Below are positions 7,010 to 15,938 of a stretch of 25,057 bases of DNA, piece by piece (position 1 is the first letter of the stretch; each line of letters begins with the position of its first letter). The notes beneath the pieces are model-generated. The model had not been told where the DNA came from, made no database searches, and saw nothing but the letters and a program-made list of their open reading frames with translations. The DNA is from Blattamonas nauphoetae (lineage: Eukaryota; Preaxostyla; Oxymonadida): contig JARBJD010000670.1 in NCBI GenBank assembly GCA_033064195.1, positions 1 to 25,057 on the forward strand. Reading direction: 5' to 3'. The position numbers were made by a program, and so were the translations under genes.

Positions 7010-8698
7010 GTCAAAATTAGATTTTCTTTCGTTGATTTCTCAGTTCTGGATTTTTCACCAGAAAGGAGGATCAATGGGTTCGATCACTCATTTCTCACAA
7101 GTGATAGTTTCGTTCTGATTTGTCGCGTTTCTGATTCTCCGGAACTGTAGGATCATCGAGGTATGCTTCGTTTTTTGAAGATTCCGGACTTTTGCAGAGT
7201 TATTGAGCGATTCACAACCGGGTGCAGATCTTTGCATATTTATGTATTCTTCATCATTTCACTCTCACTTTCATCTTATTTCAGCTCTGTTTCAGCTGTT
7301 TTTGGTTGAATTGTTACTTGTTTCTCATTCGTTACCATCTCATTTTTGACCTCACTTCTGTCTTCGTTTTCTCGTTGTTAATCGTTTTTAACCACTTCAT
7401 TCATGTTTCTTTCTCTGAAACTTTTTCTCTGTAAGTTCACACTAATTCTCGTTTACTGAGTTTTCCGGACTTTTGCAGAGATCCGCCATTCAACGGCTCA
7501 CTTCATATCTCGGTATTTTTCCGTAATCTTCATCATATCACAGACATTTTTGAATCATTTTTGTTGTTTTAAAGAGAGAAAACCCGGAACACAAGCGACA
7601 TTTTCACTATTGGTGTCACATTTCACGTCATTTTCACGTTCGTCAATTTCCCTCTCAGTTTCATACTTGCCCGTTTCGTTCATGCTTGTTTCGCTTTCTT
7701 TTACTCTGTTTTTGTGAAAAAGTTGATGAAAAGTTGACTAAAATGATGTGCTAGTGAAGTGAGAACGGCCCACAAAATGGAAGTGATGTGAGAAAAATGG
7801 AGAGGAGTGATGAAGAGATCAAATGTGAAATGGGGAGAGAAAGTGATGAAATGAAAGGGACTACAGTCGGTTTTGAAGTGACAAAAACGGTCAAAAGTTG
7901 TGAAGTGAAAACATGAAAAAGTGACTTTATGGGAGAACTATCCGACAAAATCTCCTCAAAATTTGAGCACACCTCACTCATACCGTGAGAAAGAAGGATT
8001 TGTAACGAAATTCAGATCAAAAAATCTATAGTGTCAAAATGTTGGTGCAAATGTGTCGTCACAAGTGTGATCGAAAAACCGACCCTCCAGAGCGAACTAT
8101 AGGTGATGTACAACCAGAATTCTCAAAAAAGCGTCGCTTGAGTGTAATTGTGAAGTGGTTTGAAGGAAAATCGTTTAAAATGAAAATTGACAAAAAATTG
8201 TGAAAACGATCGTGTGTCGAGGATCGTCAGAACCGAATGACGCGAATACCTGTCCACTACCGATTTGACACGTTTTGAGACCATCAGAGGGCGAAAAGTG
8301 ACGTGTTGGAGAAGAGCGAGACGTCACTTTCTCCTCCTTAAAAATTTTGTCATTTTCAAAATATGTTGTGGGGTCGGATCAAACTTTTTTTTCAAAAGTG
8401 CTTTTTTCCTAAAATTTCACCTATCAAAATCAATTTCGTAATTTTAGAACGTGTTTGAACACAATTTGAGACATAAAGGTGTTCATAGTGGCGAAATCTG
8501 AACATCGACTTTTTTCGTCACTTTTTCGACCTAAGTTCGGTACGTAGCTCAACGAATTCTCAACCGATTTTGATCAAACCTCTTTTGATCGATGACCTAC
8601 ATTGTCCCCGAGATTTTAGAATTTTTTTCAGAATTTTTCGAAATGGTTCTCACATTGGATTTCATTGATTTGTGGTCAAAAATAGATTTTCAGTAGTT
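7010..8698. other. 1.7-kb AT-rich stretch without a recognisable gene
   Basis: No convincing open frame on either strand; the longest are under 80 codons and of low complexity. Between about 7220 and 7700 the plus strand is T-rich with many TTTC and TCATTT words; between about 7740 and 7950 it becomes A/G-rich with repeated GAAGTGA and AAAATG words. An 18-bp direct repeat lies at 7182 and 7463. It separates the two genes that share the repeat domain and the class B promoter, so it may be regulatory or replication sequence, or inserted DNA. Confidence 0.5.
7182..7480 (+). repeat. 18-bp direct repeat pair
   Basis: TTCCGGACTTTTGCAGAG occurs at 7182-7199 and again at 7463-7480, 281 bases apart. 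Flanking sequence is only loosely alike. It could be a protein-binding site or a duplicated insert edge. Confidence 0.6.
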
Positions 8699-9292
8699 TC
8701 AAGACCTTTCATGGTACTTTCTCAAGTGAGGACGGTCTCCAAAATACAACCAATTGTCCAAGCGAACGTAATACTCATTCTTTGTTCGTAAATCGCGATA
8801 TTTGAATGGCTCAAGTACCTTTGTGTATGTTCCAATGAGTTCACAATTCTCTTTTTTCAATTCATTTTCAACAAACGATTGTGTGTATCTTTTTCGTTTG
8901 TTCTGATGAGTTCTGAATCCTTTCATCCATTTTGATGGGATTACTATCCATTCAATTCCTTCATGTCGATATGTTACTGGAGTACTTGAATGAGTGTATT
9001 CAGAAATGAGTTCACAATTCTCATTTTTCATTGATTCAATAAGCTTCTCTTTTGTACAACGATTTGCTGGTCGAAGATATTTCTGGCGATTCAGATGTGG
9101 TCTGTATCCTTTGACGAAACTATTGACGTACACTTGATAAGTTTCATCTGGTTTCTCTTCGAGATAGTATTCGAAAGTGCTTCCTGTGAGATATGTTGTT
9201 CCTTGTCGATTGAGAGTTGGAGGTGATTTCATTTTCAAATCTTCTTTGTCCAAAATTTCCAGTAGTTGTGTTGGTGTCAAGACGCTGCTCAT
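8699..9292 (-). CDS. Repeat-domain protein, probably nucleic-acid binding
   Basis: A 197-aa protein from the ATG at 9292. It is built of repeated modules: a V/W segment ending in a G-x-R-P/T-H motif (VKGYRPH, MKGFRTH, FGDRPH), then a helix and ENCELISEY or ENCELIGTY, then a P-x-x-Y-R step. The modules recall repeat domains seen in phage and giant-virus proteins linked to homing endonucleases, but I cannot name the family and no zinc-binding cysteine pairs or nuclease residues are evident. Basic charge and modular form suggest DNA or RNA binding (inference). A short relative lies at 6991. The class B promoter suggests expression at a different time from the capsid genes. Confidence 0.65.
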   Translation of the reverse strand: MSSVLTPTQLLEILDKEDLKMKSPPTLNRQGTTYLTGSTFEYYLEEKPDETYQVYVNSFVKGYRPHLNRQKYLRPANRCTKEKLIESMKNENCELISEYTHSSTPVTYRHEGIEWIVIPSKWMKGFRTHQNKRKRYTQSFVENELKKENCELIGTYTKVLEPFKYRDLRTKNEYYVRLDNWLYFGDRPHLRKYHERS

Positions 9293-9310
9293 TTTATACA
9301 AATTAAAAAA
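9293..9310 (-). promoter_or_regulatory. T-rich promoter motif, class B
   Basis: Minus strand TTTTTTAATTTGTATAAA directly before the ATG at 9292, matching the motif at 6992-7009 at 17 of 18 bases. Confidence 0.65.
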
Positions 9311-9927
9311 TTGAATAAAAAAAGAAATCGACGTTGTTTTCTAAAAGTACTCAAAAAAAGCTTCAAAAAAGACACTTTTCAAGAGGTCCGTTTTTCGCCT
9401 TTATTTTCGAATTTACGGCAAAATATAGACTACTCTGAAATGTCAATATTTTCAGTAGTAAGTGAGATGGAAATTAGAATGAGTCATATTAAAAAAAATC
9501 AATTGGCTCTGAGATTCAAAATGATTTCTCGTTCCAATTCTCCTAGGAGTATCACCTATGCCAGTTTGGTTCCCATTTCGCTTATACCACTACTAGTGGT
9601 TGGTTGAATGAAGAAGGATTTTGGTGTGTCAGTCTTTCCGAAGAGTCGAGGACGATTTGTGATTTGGGATCGTTCATCAAGAGAGCTCCATTTGAGAGAG
9701 CAATTTATTCATCGATGCCTTGACCTCCACAAAGGAGCAGTGCGAGTGTTGGCGAAGGAGGAGAGATGGGTGACCTTTGAGTGAGACTGGCGAGAGAGAA
9801 TCCCAATCGGTCCGGCAAACCAAATCCTGAAGTGATGCCAGAGCCGACAAATATCACACACAAACAGTGTGTGTGGTCCAAATAAAGTCAGAAACAGGTC
9901 GAAATGCGCGCTGGTTCTTTTCTGTTC
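9311..9927. other. Spacer between the viral element and host genes
   Basis: No convincing gene. AT-rich to about 9540, then a composition like the host region. The right border of the viral element should lie here, but no terminal repeat or target duplication was found. A 7-bp palindrome, ACCACTA-C-TAGTGGT, lies at 9586-9600. A small hairpin (CACACAC and GTGTGTG) lies around 9856-9874 and probably belongs to the 3' flank of the leftward host gene. Confidence 0.5.
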
Positions 9928-10656
9928 CTACCAACATTGTGATCTGTTTATGCCCAGCAAGTTGTTCCATCGGATCGAGCTGTCAACAACCCATTGTCCT
10001 GATTGAGAATTTTTGTCGTTTTGCAGCTTTTCCTCCATCACATCTTCGATGCCCTCCATTCTCAACATTCGATTCATTGTTGTCCCCATCTGTCCCACTT
10101 CTCCACCTTTTATGTTCCATTCTCGCTGGGCACTGACCATTGAAAACAGAATGTTCCAGATTGCCTCATCATATTCGAAGAAAGTGAGACAACTTGGGAT
10201 TGTGAGAATGACTGGCATACGAAAAAGTAACGCCATGGTCTGTTGATTGTATGGACATATTCGGAGGATTTCAGCAAGAAGAAGCATAAATTCATGGGAC
10301 AGGTCATCATCCATGATCAAACATCGGTTCACGCACAAATGGCAGATATACTCCTCCGAAGGAACGAGAACTTGTTTCAAAACCGTCTCATGAACATCTT
10401 GTTCATCATCGGCAGATTTAATTGGCATTTGTGTGAGACCGATCGGAGTTGCGGGGTGAAGAGAATGGTCGATAATAGCCATGATGTTGATGTGGATATC
10501 TTCTGCTTCTTCAAACGAAAGAGACTGTGGATTGAGAGTGTTGATGAGTTGATGGATCAGATCAGCTTTGACGAGGGCATGTCGAACAGAGGCTGAAAAG
10601 TCGAAATGGCTGGGAAACATCACAACTCTTTGCAGAGGTCTTAGTCGTCGATTCTA
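9928..10656 (-). pseudogene. Host helical-repeat family protein, missing its amino-terminal part
   Basis: A leftward frame of about 240 codons to the TAG at 9928. From the likely start of homology (RRLRPLQRVVMFPSHFDF) it reads VRHALVKADLIHQLINTLNP, then HETVLKQVLVPSEEYICHLC, LLLAEILRICPY, PVILTIPSCLTFFE and MRMEGIEDVMEEKL-like segments. I recognise this as the carboxyl two thirds of a large family of helical (ARM/HEAT-like) proteins in oxymonad genomes; its role is unknown. Family members usually carry roughly 100-150 more residues in front, which I do not find upstream: the frame is closed by TAG at 10654-10656. It is either a 5'-truncated copy or has upstream exons I could not see. An ATG at 10620 could serve as a start. 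Confidence 0.6.
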
Positions 10657-10695
10657 TTGTCAGTCTGACTTCATTCAAAGTCCAACGATGTGAGT

Positions 10696-10908
10696 CTAGT
10701 TCTCTATTGGGATGAAGATGGTGTAGTCATAAGACGGATTCTTCTTGCTTGGGGAGGCTGTTCTTTGCTTCAGTGATGGTCCACTTGTCTCACACCACTT
10801 CTTGTGAAACCTGGCGAAACATTGGACTGTTTGCGTCATCTGGAACGGATATCTCTGAATGCAAAGACATTTTGAAATCCAATCCTCGATCTCACCCATT
10901 GAAAGCAT
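10696..10908 (-). CDS. Possible small ORF, unrecognised
   Basis: A 70-codon leftward frame from the ATG at 10908, with several cysteines and a basic middle. It is upstream of the helical-repeat gene on the same strand but does not resemble the expected amino end of that family. It could be an exon of that gene, a remnant or chance. Confidence 0.2.
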   Translation of the reverse strand: MLSMGEIEDWISKCLCIQRYPFQMTQTVQCFARFHKKWCETSGPSLKQRTASPSKKNPSYDYTIFIPIEN

Positions 10909-11292
10909 TAATCTGGTGGTGAGAATGATGTGACGCTAAACGTTACAGAACTACAAGGATTGAATGAATGCTCATCCACACACTCATGACTTATTTTGAT
11001 TGCTGTGATATTGCACGATGGTTAAGTTCGGTACTCTCTAAAAAAATTGTTGCGAGTTGGATCCTTGAACGTTGAAATGGCTGAAGATGACCAGAAGGTA
11101 TTCCATGTTGGGTTCAGTCGGTAGGCTGTGCTTTCCTTTCCTTTCATATCTTTTTTGATATCCACTCTCTTCTACATGGCTTCTTTGTTTATTCACGAAC
11201 AACCATTGTCTCTTTCACCTTCTCACAAATTGAACCCCCCTCTCTTTCATTCTTCACAGAACTCTTCCTCGATTGAATCAGTGCTGGGGGAA
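10909..11292. other. Upstream region of the coiled-coil gene
   Basis: No clear gene. A pyrimidine-rich tract followed by CACAG ending at 11263 looks like a 3' splice site, so an upstream exon with the true start (for example the ATG at 11176) is possible. A tRNA-like A-box (TGGTTAAGTTCGG, near 11020) has no matching cloverleaf. Confidence 0.35.
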
Positions 11293-13000
11293 ATGACAAT
11301 ATCTGAATCGAATGCATCAGTGATTGTGAACACTGCCCGTTGGAATCAGCTTCCGCTCCTGCTTTGGGATTTGGACGGAACAGACGAAACCACGATAATC
11401 CAACTTCTGAGTGAGATCTCGCGAATTCTGACACTGGTTGCGGAAGCTGAGGTTCCTCTGGCGAGCAAACGACTCCTCCACACCTCCCTCTCCGCCCTCC
11501 TTCGGATCCCCACTCTCCCCAAGATGGGACACCTTCCAATCAAACACTCACTCACAACACTGGAATCTCTTCCCGATGGGCCGCTTGTTCTTTTGGTGAC
11601 AGATGAGGTTCGGTCGATGGAGCAAGCACTTTCCAGACTCGAACGACAAGCTTCAGAACTGACGCACCAAAATCAGAATCTTGAAACGGAAATTGAAGAT
11701 CTGAGGAAGGTCGAGGAACAGAAAGAGCAGGCCGAGAGAGACAACGAGAAGCTGTTGGACGTTCTGAAGAGGACTCTGAAAGCACTTGGAGAGTCGAGAG
11801 AAGAGAAGGAGAAGAGCGAGAGGGCGAAGAGAGAGATGGTCGAGCAGATGGAGGAGATGAGGATCCTGATGAGAAAAGAAGTGAACGGGACTGAATTCCT
11901 CATCCACGCGGATTCGCTTTCCGATGTCGACGAAAGATTGTCCGACATGGCACAGCAGAGAAAGGAACTCGAAACGCCCAATCATGATATGCTTCAGAAT
12001 GATGAAGAACGCAGACGAGAAAGAGCAGACATGGCAGCGACGATTGAACAGACAAGAACAGCATTGGCTGCAGCAGAAGAGCGACTTGGCTGTCTCGAAA
12101 CGCAATTGGCAGCTGAACAAAAAGAGAAAAGAAGGATCGAAGAAAGGGCGGAGTTGATGGAAGAGACAAACGGAAGACTTGAGGAAGAGAATCGAAGACT
12201 GAAAGAGGAGAAGAAGACGATGGAGAGGGAACGAGACGAGATGGCTGAGCGAGAGAGACGAGAACAAGATCAAGTCAAGCAAGAACGGAGGAAGCGAGTG
12301 AAGGCGGAAAGAGAGAAGAAGACAGCCGAAATTGAACGAGCAAGGATGGAGGACGAGATGAGGAAAGCCGAAATCGAAAGAGAGAAGATGGAAGAGGAGA
12401 AGAAGAAAACAGAAAGAAAAAAAGACAAGATTGAGGAAAAGAAGAGAAGGGCTGAAGAGAGGATCCGAAAAGAGGAGGAAGGGAGGCGGATTGCAGAATC
12501 GCAGAACGATGATTTGAAACTCCAACTGGCCGATCTTCCGATTTGGGTGGGAACAGAATCCCTCCAAACACTCGACACAACTGCTCACACACTCACTCCA
12601 ACCACACTCACGCAAATAGTCAAACGTGAAAATGACACAGATGCGAAAACAGCATTCACACTTCCGATCGAAGAGGGAGAGTGGGAACTGAAAATTAGAG
12701 GACTTGAGACATTGTGGAATGTGAGTGTGTTCTTCTTTCCTCCTTATCTTTACAGATCTTGGCTTCCTTGAATATCCACTTCCTGAAGATGCCACAGATG
12801 ACCAGTGTGGATGCGATGATAGTGGGATTGGTGGTAATTTCGTTCTATGGGATGGAAGCATGTGGAAAGGAGGAGAATTCAAGCCAGCAGGAACGAACAA
12901 GAAATGCGATCGAGTTGGACAGTCAGCAGCGATTCGAGTGAACATGTCGACTCAAGAAGCTCGACTGTTTGTGGACGATGAGGAACAGCCTGGAATCTAA
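11293..13000 (+). pseudogene. Host coiled-coil protein with SPRY-like end, interrupted in its last domain
   Basis: From the ATG at 11293 the frame gives a helical head (VIVNTARWNQLPLLLWDLDG, TTIIQLLSEISRILTLVAEAE), about 300 residues of Glu/Lys/Arg-rich coiled coil (roughly 11600-12500), then TLDTTAHTLTPTTLTQIV and EGEWELKIRG. After a very short intron it continues LGFLEYPLPEDATDD, FVLWDGSMWKGGEFKPAG, NKKCDRVGQSAAIRVNMS and ARLFVDDEEQPGI. I recognise a large oxymonad family with a SPRY-like carboxyl domain, sometimes fused to kinases. Normally about 30 more residues follow. Here the frame ends at TAA (12998-13000), formed where a 403-bp element with TA flanks begins. A remnant of the tail lies at 13405-13487. 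The amino-terminal start is uncertain, and upstream exons are possible. Confidence 0.75.
12725..12755 (+). other. Short spliceosomal intron (31 nt)
   Basis: Donor GTGTGTTC, pyrimidine-rich middle, acceptor TTTACAG. This choice keeps the family reading (WNV then N-LGFLEYP). A donor four bases earlier (GTGAGT at 12721, 35 nt) fits the usual consensus better but changes frame. Other likely introns here also start GTGTG (24658). Confidence 0.6.
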
Positions 13001-13402
13001 TGAACCAAACCAGTGCTCTTCAACAAGTGAGATCCCAGGTGACATGTGTCGAAACAATGGGTGCCAGATCCAATCAGAGGCCCAACAGAATAAAAGCAAT
13101 AATCATTTTATCTGTTCCCAAAAAGTTTAAAGATTCCCAACAAGGGACTGAAGAGTCACGATGTTGGTTTGCCCAAGTGGGGGCAGTTGAAGAGCAAAAT
13201 AAGAGAGAACGTAGTCCCTCGTCCAGAAATCCTCAACGAGGAACAAAAACTGGACAAACGAGAGGTCAAAAGTGACTATTGAAGTGTAAAAGAACCAAAA
13301 GGTTTTATTCAGAGTCGCCCTTGCGACGAAAAACAAAAGTCCCAAGAACGAGCCCCAGTTGTGTGGCTGCGTTCAAAATTGAAGAGCACTGGTTTGGTTC
13401 AT
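13000..13402. mobile_element. 403-bp inverted-repeat element (MITE-like, TA target)
   Basis: Perfect 24-bp terminal inverted repeats, ATGAACCAAACCAGTGCTCT plus TCAA at 13000-13023 and its reverse complement at 13379-13402, flanked by TA at 12998-12999 and 13403-13404. No transposase frame lies inside. A TA duplication and short inverted ends suit a non-autonomous Tc1/mariner-type element. It cuts the SPRY-like exon of the coiled-coil gene. The perfect ends suggest a recent insertion. See the findings for a rival explanation. Confidence 0.7.
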
Positions 13403-13404
13403 TA

Positions 13405-13487
13405 GGATTTCCTTCCACTCAATCCTTCACCAAACCAGTGCTCTTCAACAAGTGAGAGTTGAATGGGACCTAAAAGGAAGAGAGTAG
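13405..13487 (+). pseudogene. Displaced 3' tail of the SPRY-like exon
   Basis: Directly after the inserted element one frame reads ISFHSILHQTSALQQ then VRVEWDLKGRE and TAG (13485-13487). It resembles the end of the family, where a short proline/serine segment is followed by VRVEW or similar. Removing the insert with one TA does not restore this frame, so the tail has changed further or the join is imperfect. Confidence 0.45.
13429..13457 (+). repeat. Second copy of the element's 5' end
   Basis: 29 bases identical to 13004-13032 (ACCAAACCAGTGCTCTTCAA then CAAGTGAGA). It lies 26 bases beyond the right end of the 403-bp element, inside the displaced host tail. Confidence 0.85.
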
Positions 13488-13541
13488 GAAAAGAGAAATG
13501 AAAAAGAAAAGAGTTCTGTGTGTGTTCCAACTTCTGTACAG

Positions 13542-14590
13542 CTAATTCGATATGGCGTGATTGTCATTTTCCCGTAAGGGCAGCCACCAACTGCCGGCGA
13601 GCTTGGGTGCTTCAGTTCCTAGCAGCACTGGTGCTGAGTAGAACGTGTCAGCAATTGATGAAGCTGGAGACCAGCCGACATGACTATTCACGATTTCAAG
13701 TGGGATCTTGGCCACTCGCCTGAGGTGGCTCACCGCTGCGTGCTTTATGGTGTATGGCCCATAGGAGTCAGGAACACCAATCTCTCTCAAAACACCCTTG
13801 AGTATTGCGGCGATGGCTGGCATCTTTAGAGCGCAGCCTCTGCTGAAATCAATCCATACCTTTTCATCATCAAAGTCTACTCCTGTCGAAGCATGTCCGA
13901 CTCGCTCACAGTTTATTTTGTGTGTTCGAAGCGCTCTGAATGCCGAGAATGATTCTTCTCCTTCATCCCGCACAAATCTGATCTCATCCTCGACCTGGTT
14001 TTGTTTTGATCGGATTGAAATGGTGGCATAAGACGTTGGGATGAATGTTGACGTTTCATAGAAAGCAATATCTCGCCATCGAAGATTCACGATCTCCTCA
14101 CGGCGGCAACACGTCGAAGCGAGTAGGAGAGACAACGTCCTTGTTTGATGAAGGTCTTGATCTCCGAGAGCGGTTTCCATTGTTCTCCGTGCCCAGTCGA
14201 GGAGAAGATCTATGCTCCACATCACATGGTAATGCCTCTTCGATTTGGACTTTGGATGGCTCTTGGCGAGAACATGTCTGAACGAGGCAAGGTGTGATCG
14301 ATCGCTGTGAAGTGTCGGATGAAAAAAGACCAAGTGACTTGACAACCTTGACGATGGCTGTGTGTGGGAGCTGATGAGGGGGAGGGAACTGATCTGCAAG
14401 ATCTGCGACGAAGCTGCAAAGTATCTGTTCAATATTGGTTGATTGAGAAATAATGCAGGACACGGAGTGATTGAACTTTGTGCAGAACTGTTTAAAGAGT
14501 TTCCAAGCCCGCATCCATGGGCCCTTGTGTTTGTATCTGTTCTCTTCCACCCTCTGGACATTCATTGGGATTCTTCCTTCTTCACAAAGA
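13542..14590 (-). pseudogene. DIRS tyrosine recombinase region
   Basis: The catalytic part shows the tyrosine-recombinase pattern: TCCRREEIVNLRWRD (box I Arg), YTIKHAAVSHLRRV (the H-x-x-R box), VNSHVGWSPASSIADTFY (box II His and the nucleophilic Tyr). An upstream WSIDLLLDWARR helix belongs to the core-binding region. In DIRS elements this enzyme joins circular DNA copies into the genome in place of an integrase. The copy looks broken. Confidence 0.75.
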
Positions 14591-15410
14591 CTTCTGAAGA
14601 AGTCTCTGCCCTCAATGTTCGCTCCCCCAACAGAGATGCTCGGACCATCCCTGGGGGGAGGCTCGCTTCCGCTGTCGGATCCGTGCTCACGGTCATCGTA
14701 GAGTATGGTCCGAGGATGATGCTGTCCACCTCGATCAGATGGAGAAGAGGAGACCATGTTTGATTGATCCAGTCTGGAGTGATGAGGACTCCCTTCTTCA
14801 CTGGTTCCTCCCTCAGCTTCTTCAGAACTCGTGGAATGAGGAGAATCGGAGGATGACAGAGAGGTTGAATCATCCCTGTCCAATTGACGACGAGGGCGTT
14901 CACGCCAGCTGAGTGCTCTTCCGGTCTCTGCGAGAAGTATTTGGGACATTGTCTGTTCTGACCTGTGGCGAACAGATCGATCAGCGGAACGTAAGACCAT
15001 CGGTCTTTCAACAATCTTAACGCCAGAGGTGACAGCATGTACTCCGCCTGAGGATGGAGTCTGGACAAGGCATCTGCTGTCGAATTCAATCGTCCCGGAA
15101 TGTACTGAATATCCGCGAGCATCATTCCGCTTTCTTCTATCGTCTTCAGAGTCTGTTTTGTGATTTGAGCAAGAGTTGGAGTCGCCCTCTGCCTCTTCAC
15201 GTTCTGGACTGCAGTTGTGTTGTCGCTGAGAACCGAGATTGCCTGCACTTGCATCCGCTTGAGGAGCGATGTCGCCTTGATAATTGAGAAACGAATAGCT
15301 GCCGTTTCTTTCCAATTTGACGTCTGAACCTTCTGCTGTTCTGTCCAGACTCCGTGTATGTGGGTCATTATTTTTGACATCATAGAAAAGTTCGAGATCA
15401 CCCCTTCAAA
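14562..15410 (-). pseudogene. DIRS RNase H region with following linker domain
   Basis: Visible motifs in order: GVWTEQQKVQTSNWKETAAI, VLSDNTTAVQNV (acidic active-site strand), IQYIPGRLNSTADALSRLHP, then PLIDLFATGQNRQCPKYFSQ, VVNWTGMI, HPPILLIPRVL and GVLITPDWINQTWSPLLHLI. This series is typical of the RNase H end of DIRS polyproteins. It normally follows a reverse transcriptase, which is absent here. Treated as a fossil. Confidence 0.75.
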
Positions 15411-15454
15411 ACCTCCTCTCCGCATTCTTTTTTTCAAATTTGCTGTTAAATCTC

Positions 15455-15648
15455 ACATAGCTCTTTCTCACCTCAATGAACTGATTGCATGTGTTTTTTT
15501 CGATCTATTCATACCAGTAGACAAATTGGATGTGGATTTCAAAACAATATGGGTTGATCGTCATTTGGTGGACTTTGTACTTTCAACCATCTTCCTCACT
15601 GCACTGGATGTGGTGTACTGGGTGAATGTCTCCTTCACCACCATATAA
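15455..15648 (+). CDS. Possible host exon fragment, unrecognised
   Basis: The frame reads SHIALSHLNELIACVFFDLF, then VDKLDVDFKTIWVDRHLVDF and STIFLTALDVVYWVNVSF to TAA. Composition is protein-like but no family is recognised. It directly borders the left edge of DIRS homology, so it may be host sequence into which the element inserted. Confidence 0.25.
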
Positions 15649-15655
15649 CCTCTTC

Positions 15656-15938
15656 TCTCATTCTCTCTCTCCTCTGTTCTCCCCCTCTTCGCATGACATT
15701 GAAGCTTGGATGAATGAATTCACTTTTATTCACTTCTAGTGGTGCAGTCGTTCAAACAAGTGATACTGCTTTGGTTGGTTTTCGAAAGAAAGTGATAATT
15801 GTGAGTTGAAAACAACAAAATGCATGGAAGACACAACTAAGATGGAAAGTGTTGATGAGAGAAAGAGTGGAGGGAGGCGGAGGCCCGAGGAGGGAGTTTG
15901 GATGTCGCAGAAGGAAAAAGGGGGTCTATCGGAGGGAG
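15656..15938. other. Spacer before the minisatellite
   Basis: No gene seen. CT-rich at 15655-15690, then AT-rich, then grading into purine-rich sequence that leads into the 30-bp repeat. Confidence 0.5.

Larger units (their letters stand above)
1..9310. mobile_element. Endogenous Polinton-like / adintovirus-like DNA virus element (right-hand part)
   Basis: A block of compact genes with short spacers, two opposed transcription units meeting tail to tail near 5950, and a shared T-rich motif ahead of nearly every start codon. Contents seen: two long capsid-like paralogues, two small basic MAPG proteins, a fibre-like protein with an S74 chaperone end and a repeat-domain protein. This mix fits Polinton-like viruses or adintovirus-type elements, but family assignment is inference because no polymerase, integrase, packaging ATPase or protease is in view. 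The left end lies outside the window and no terminal repeat was found on the right; the last element-like signal is the promoter at 9293-9310. Most genes are open, so the copy looks fairly young and largely whole in this part, with perhaps one or two breaks. Confidence 0.7.
13520..15420 (-). mobile_element. DIRS-like retroelement fossil, leftward, 5'-incomplete
   Basis: RNase H followed by a tyrosine recombinase on the minus strand is the DIRS arrangement. No gag-like or reverse transcriptase part is seen; left of the RNase H the sequence is unrelated, so the copy is incomplete. No split or inverted terminal repeats were found. The frame is not continuous, so it looks broken (a few breaks). 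Moderately old, with protein motifs still readable. Borders are approximate. Confidence 0.75.

Noticed and set aside
9586-9600. Palindrome ACCACTA-C-TAGTGGT as the border or terminal repeat of the viral element
   Set aside because: Only 7-bp arms, no matching copy at another border, and the left end of the element is outside the window.
11010-11085. tRNA-like A-box TGGTTAAGTTCGG with a weak B-box-like GAGTTGGATCC
   Set aside because: No acceptor or anticodon stem can be formed and the B-box does not match; probably chance.
11653-12945. 430-codon minus-strand frame opposite the coiled-coil gene
   Set aside because: It is the antisense of Glu/Lys/Arg-rich coiled-coil codons, giving Phe/Leu/Ser-rich text. 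The plus strand carries recognisable family sequence.
14098-15315. Long alternative minus-strand frame across the DIRS region
   Set aside because: Mostly Ser/Arg/Glu-rich shadow of the RNase H frame; recognisable element motifs lie in the frames described.
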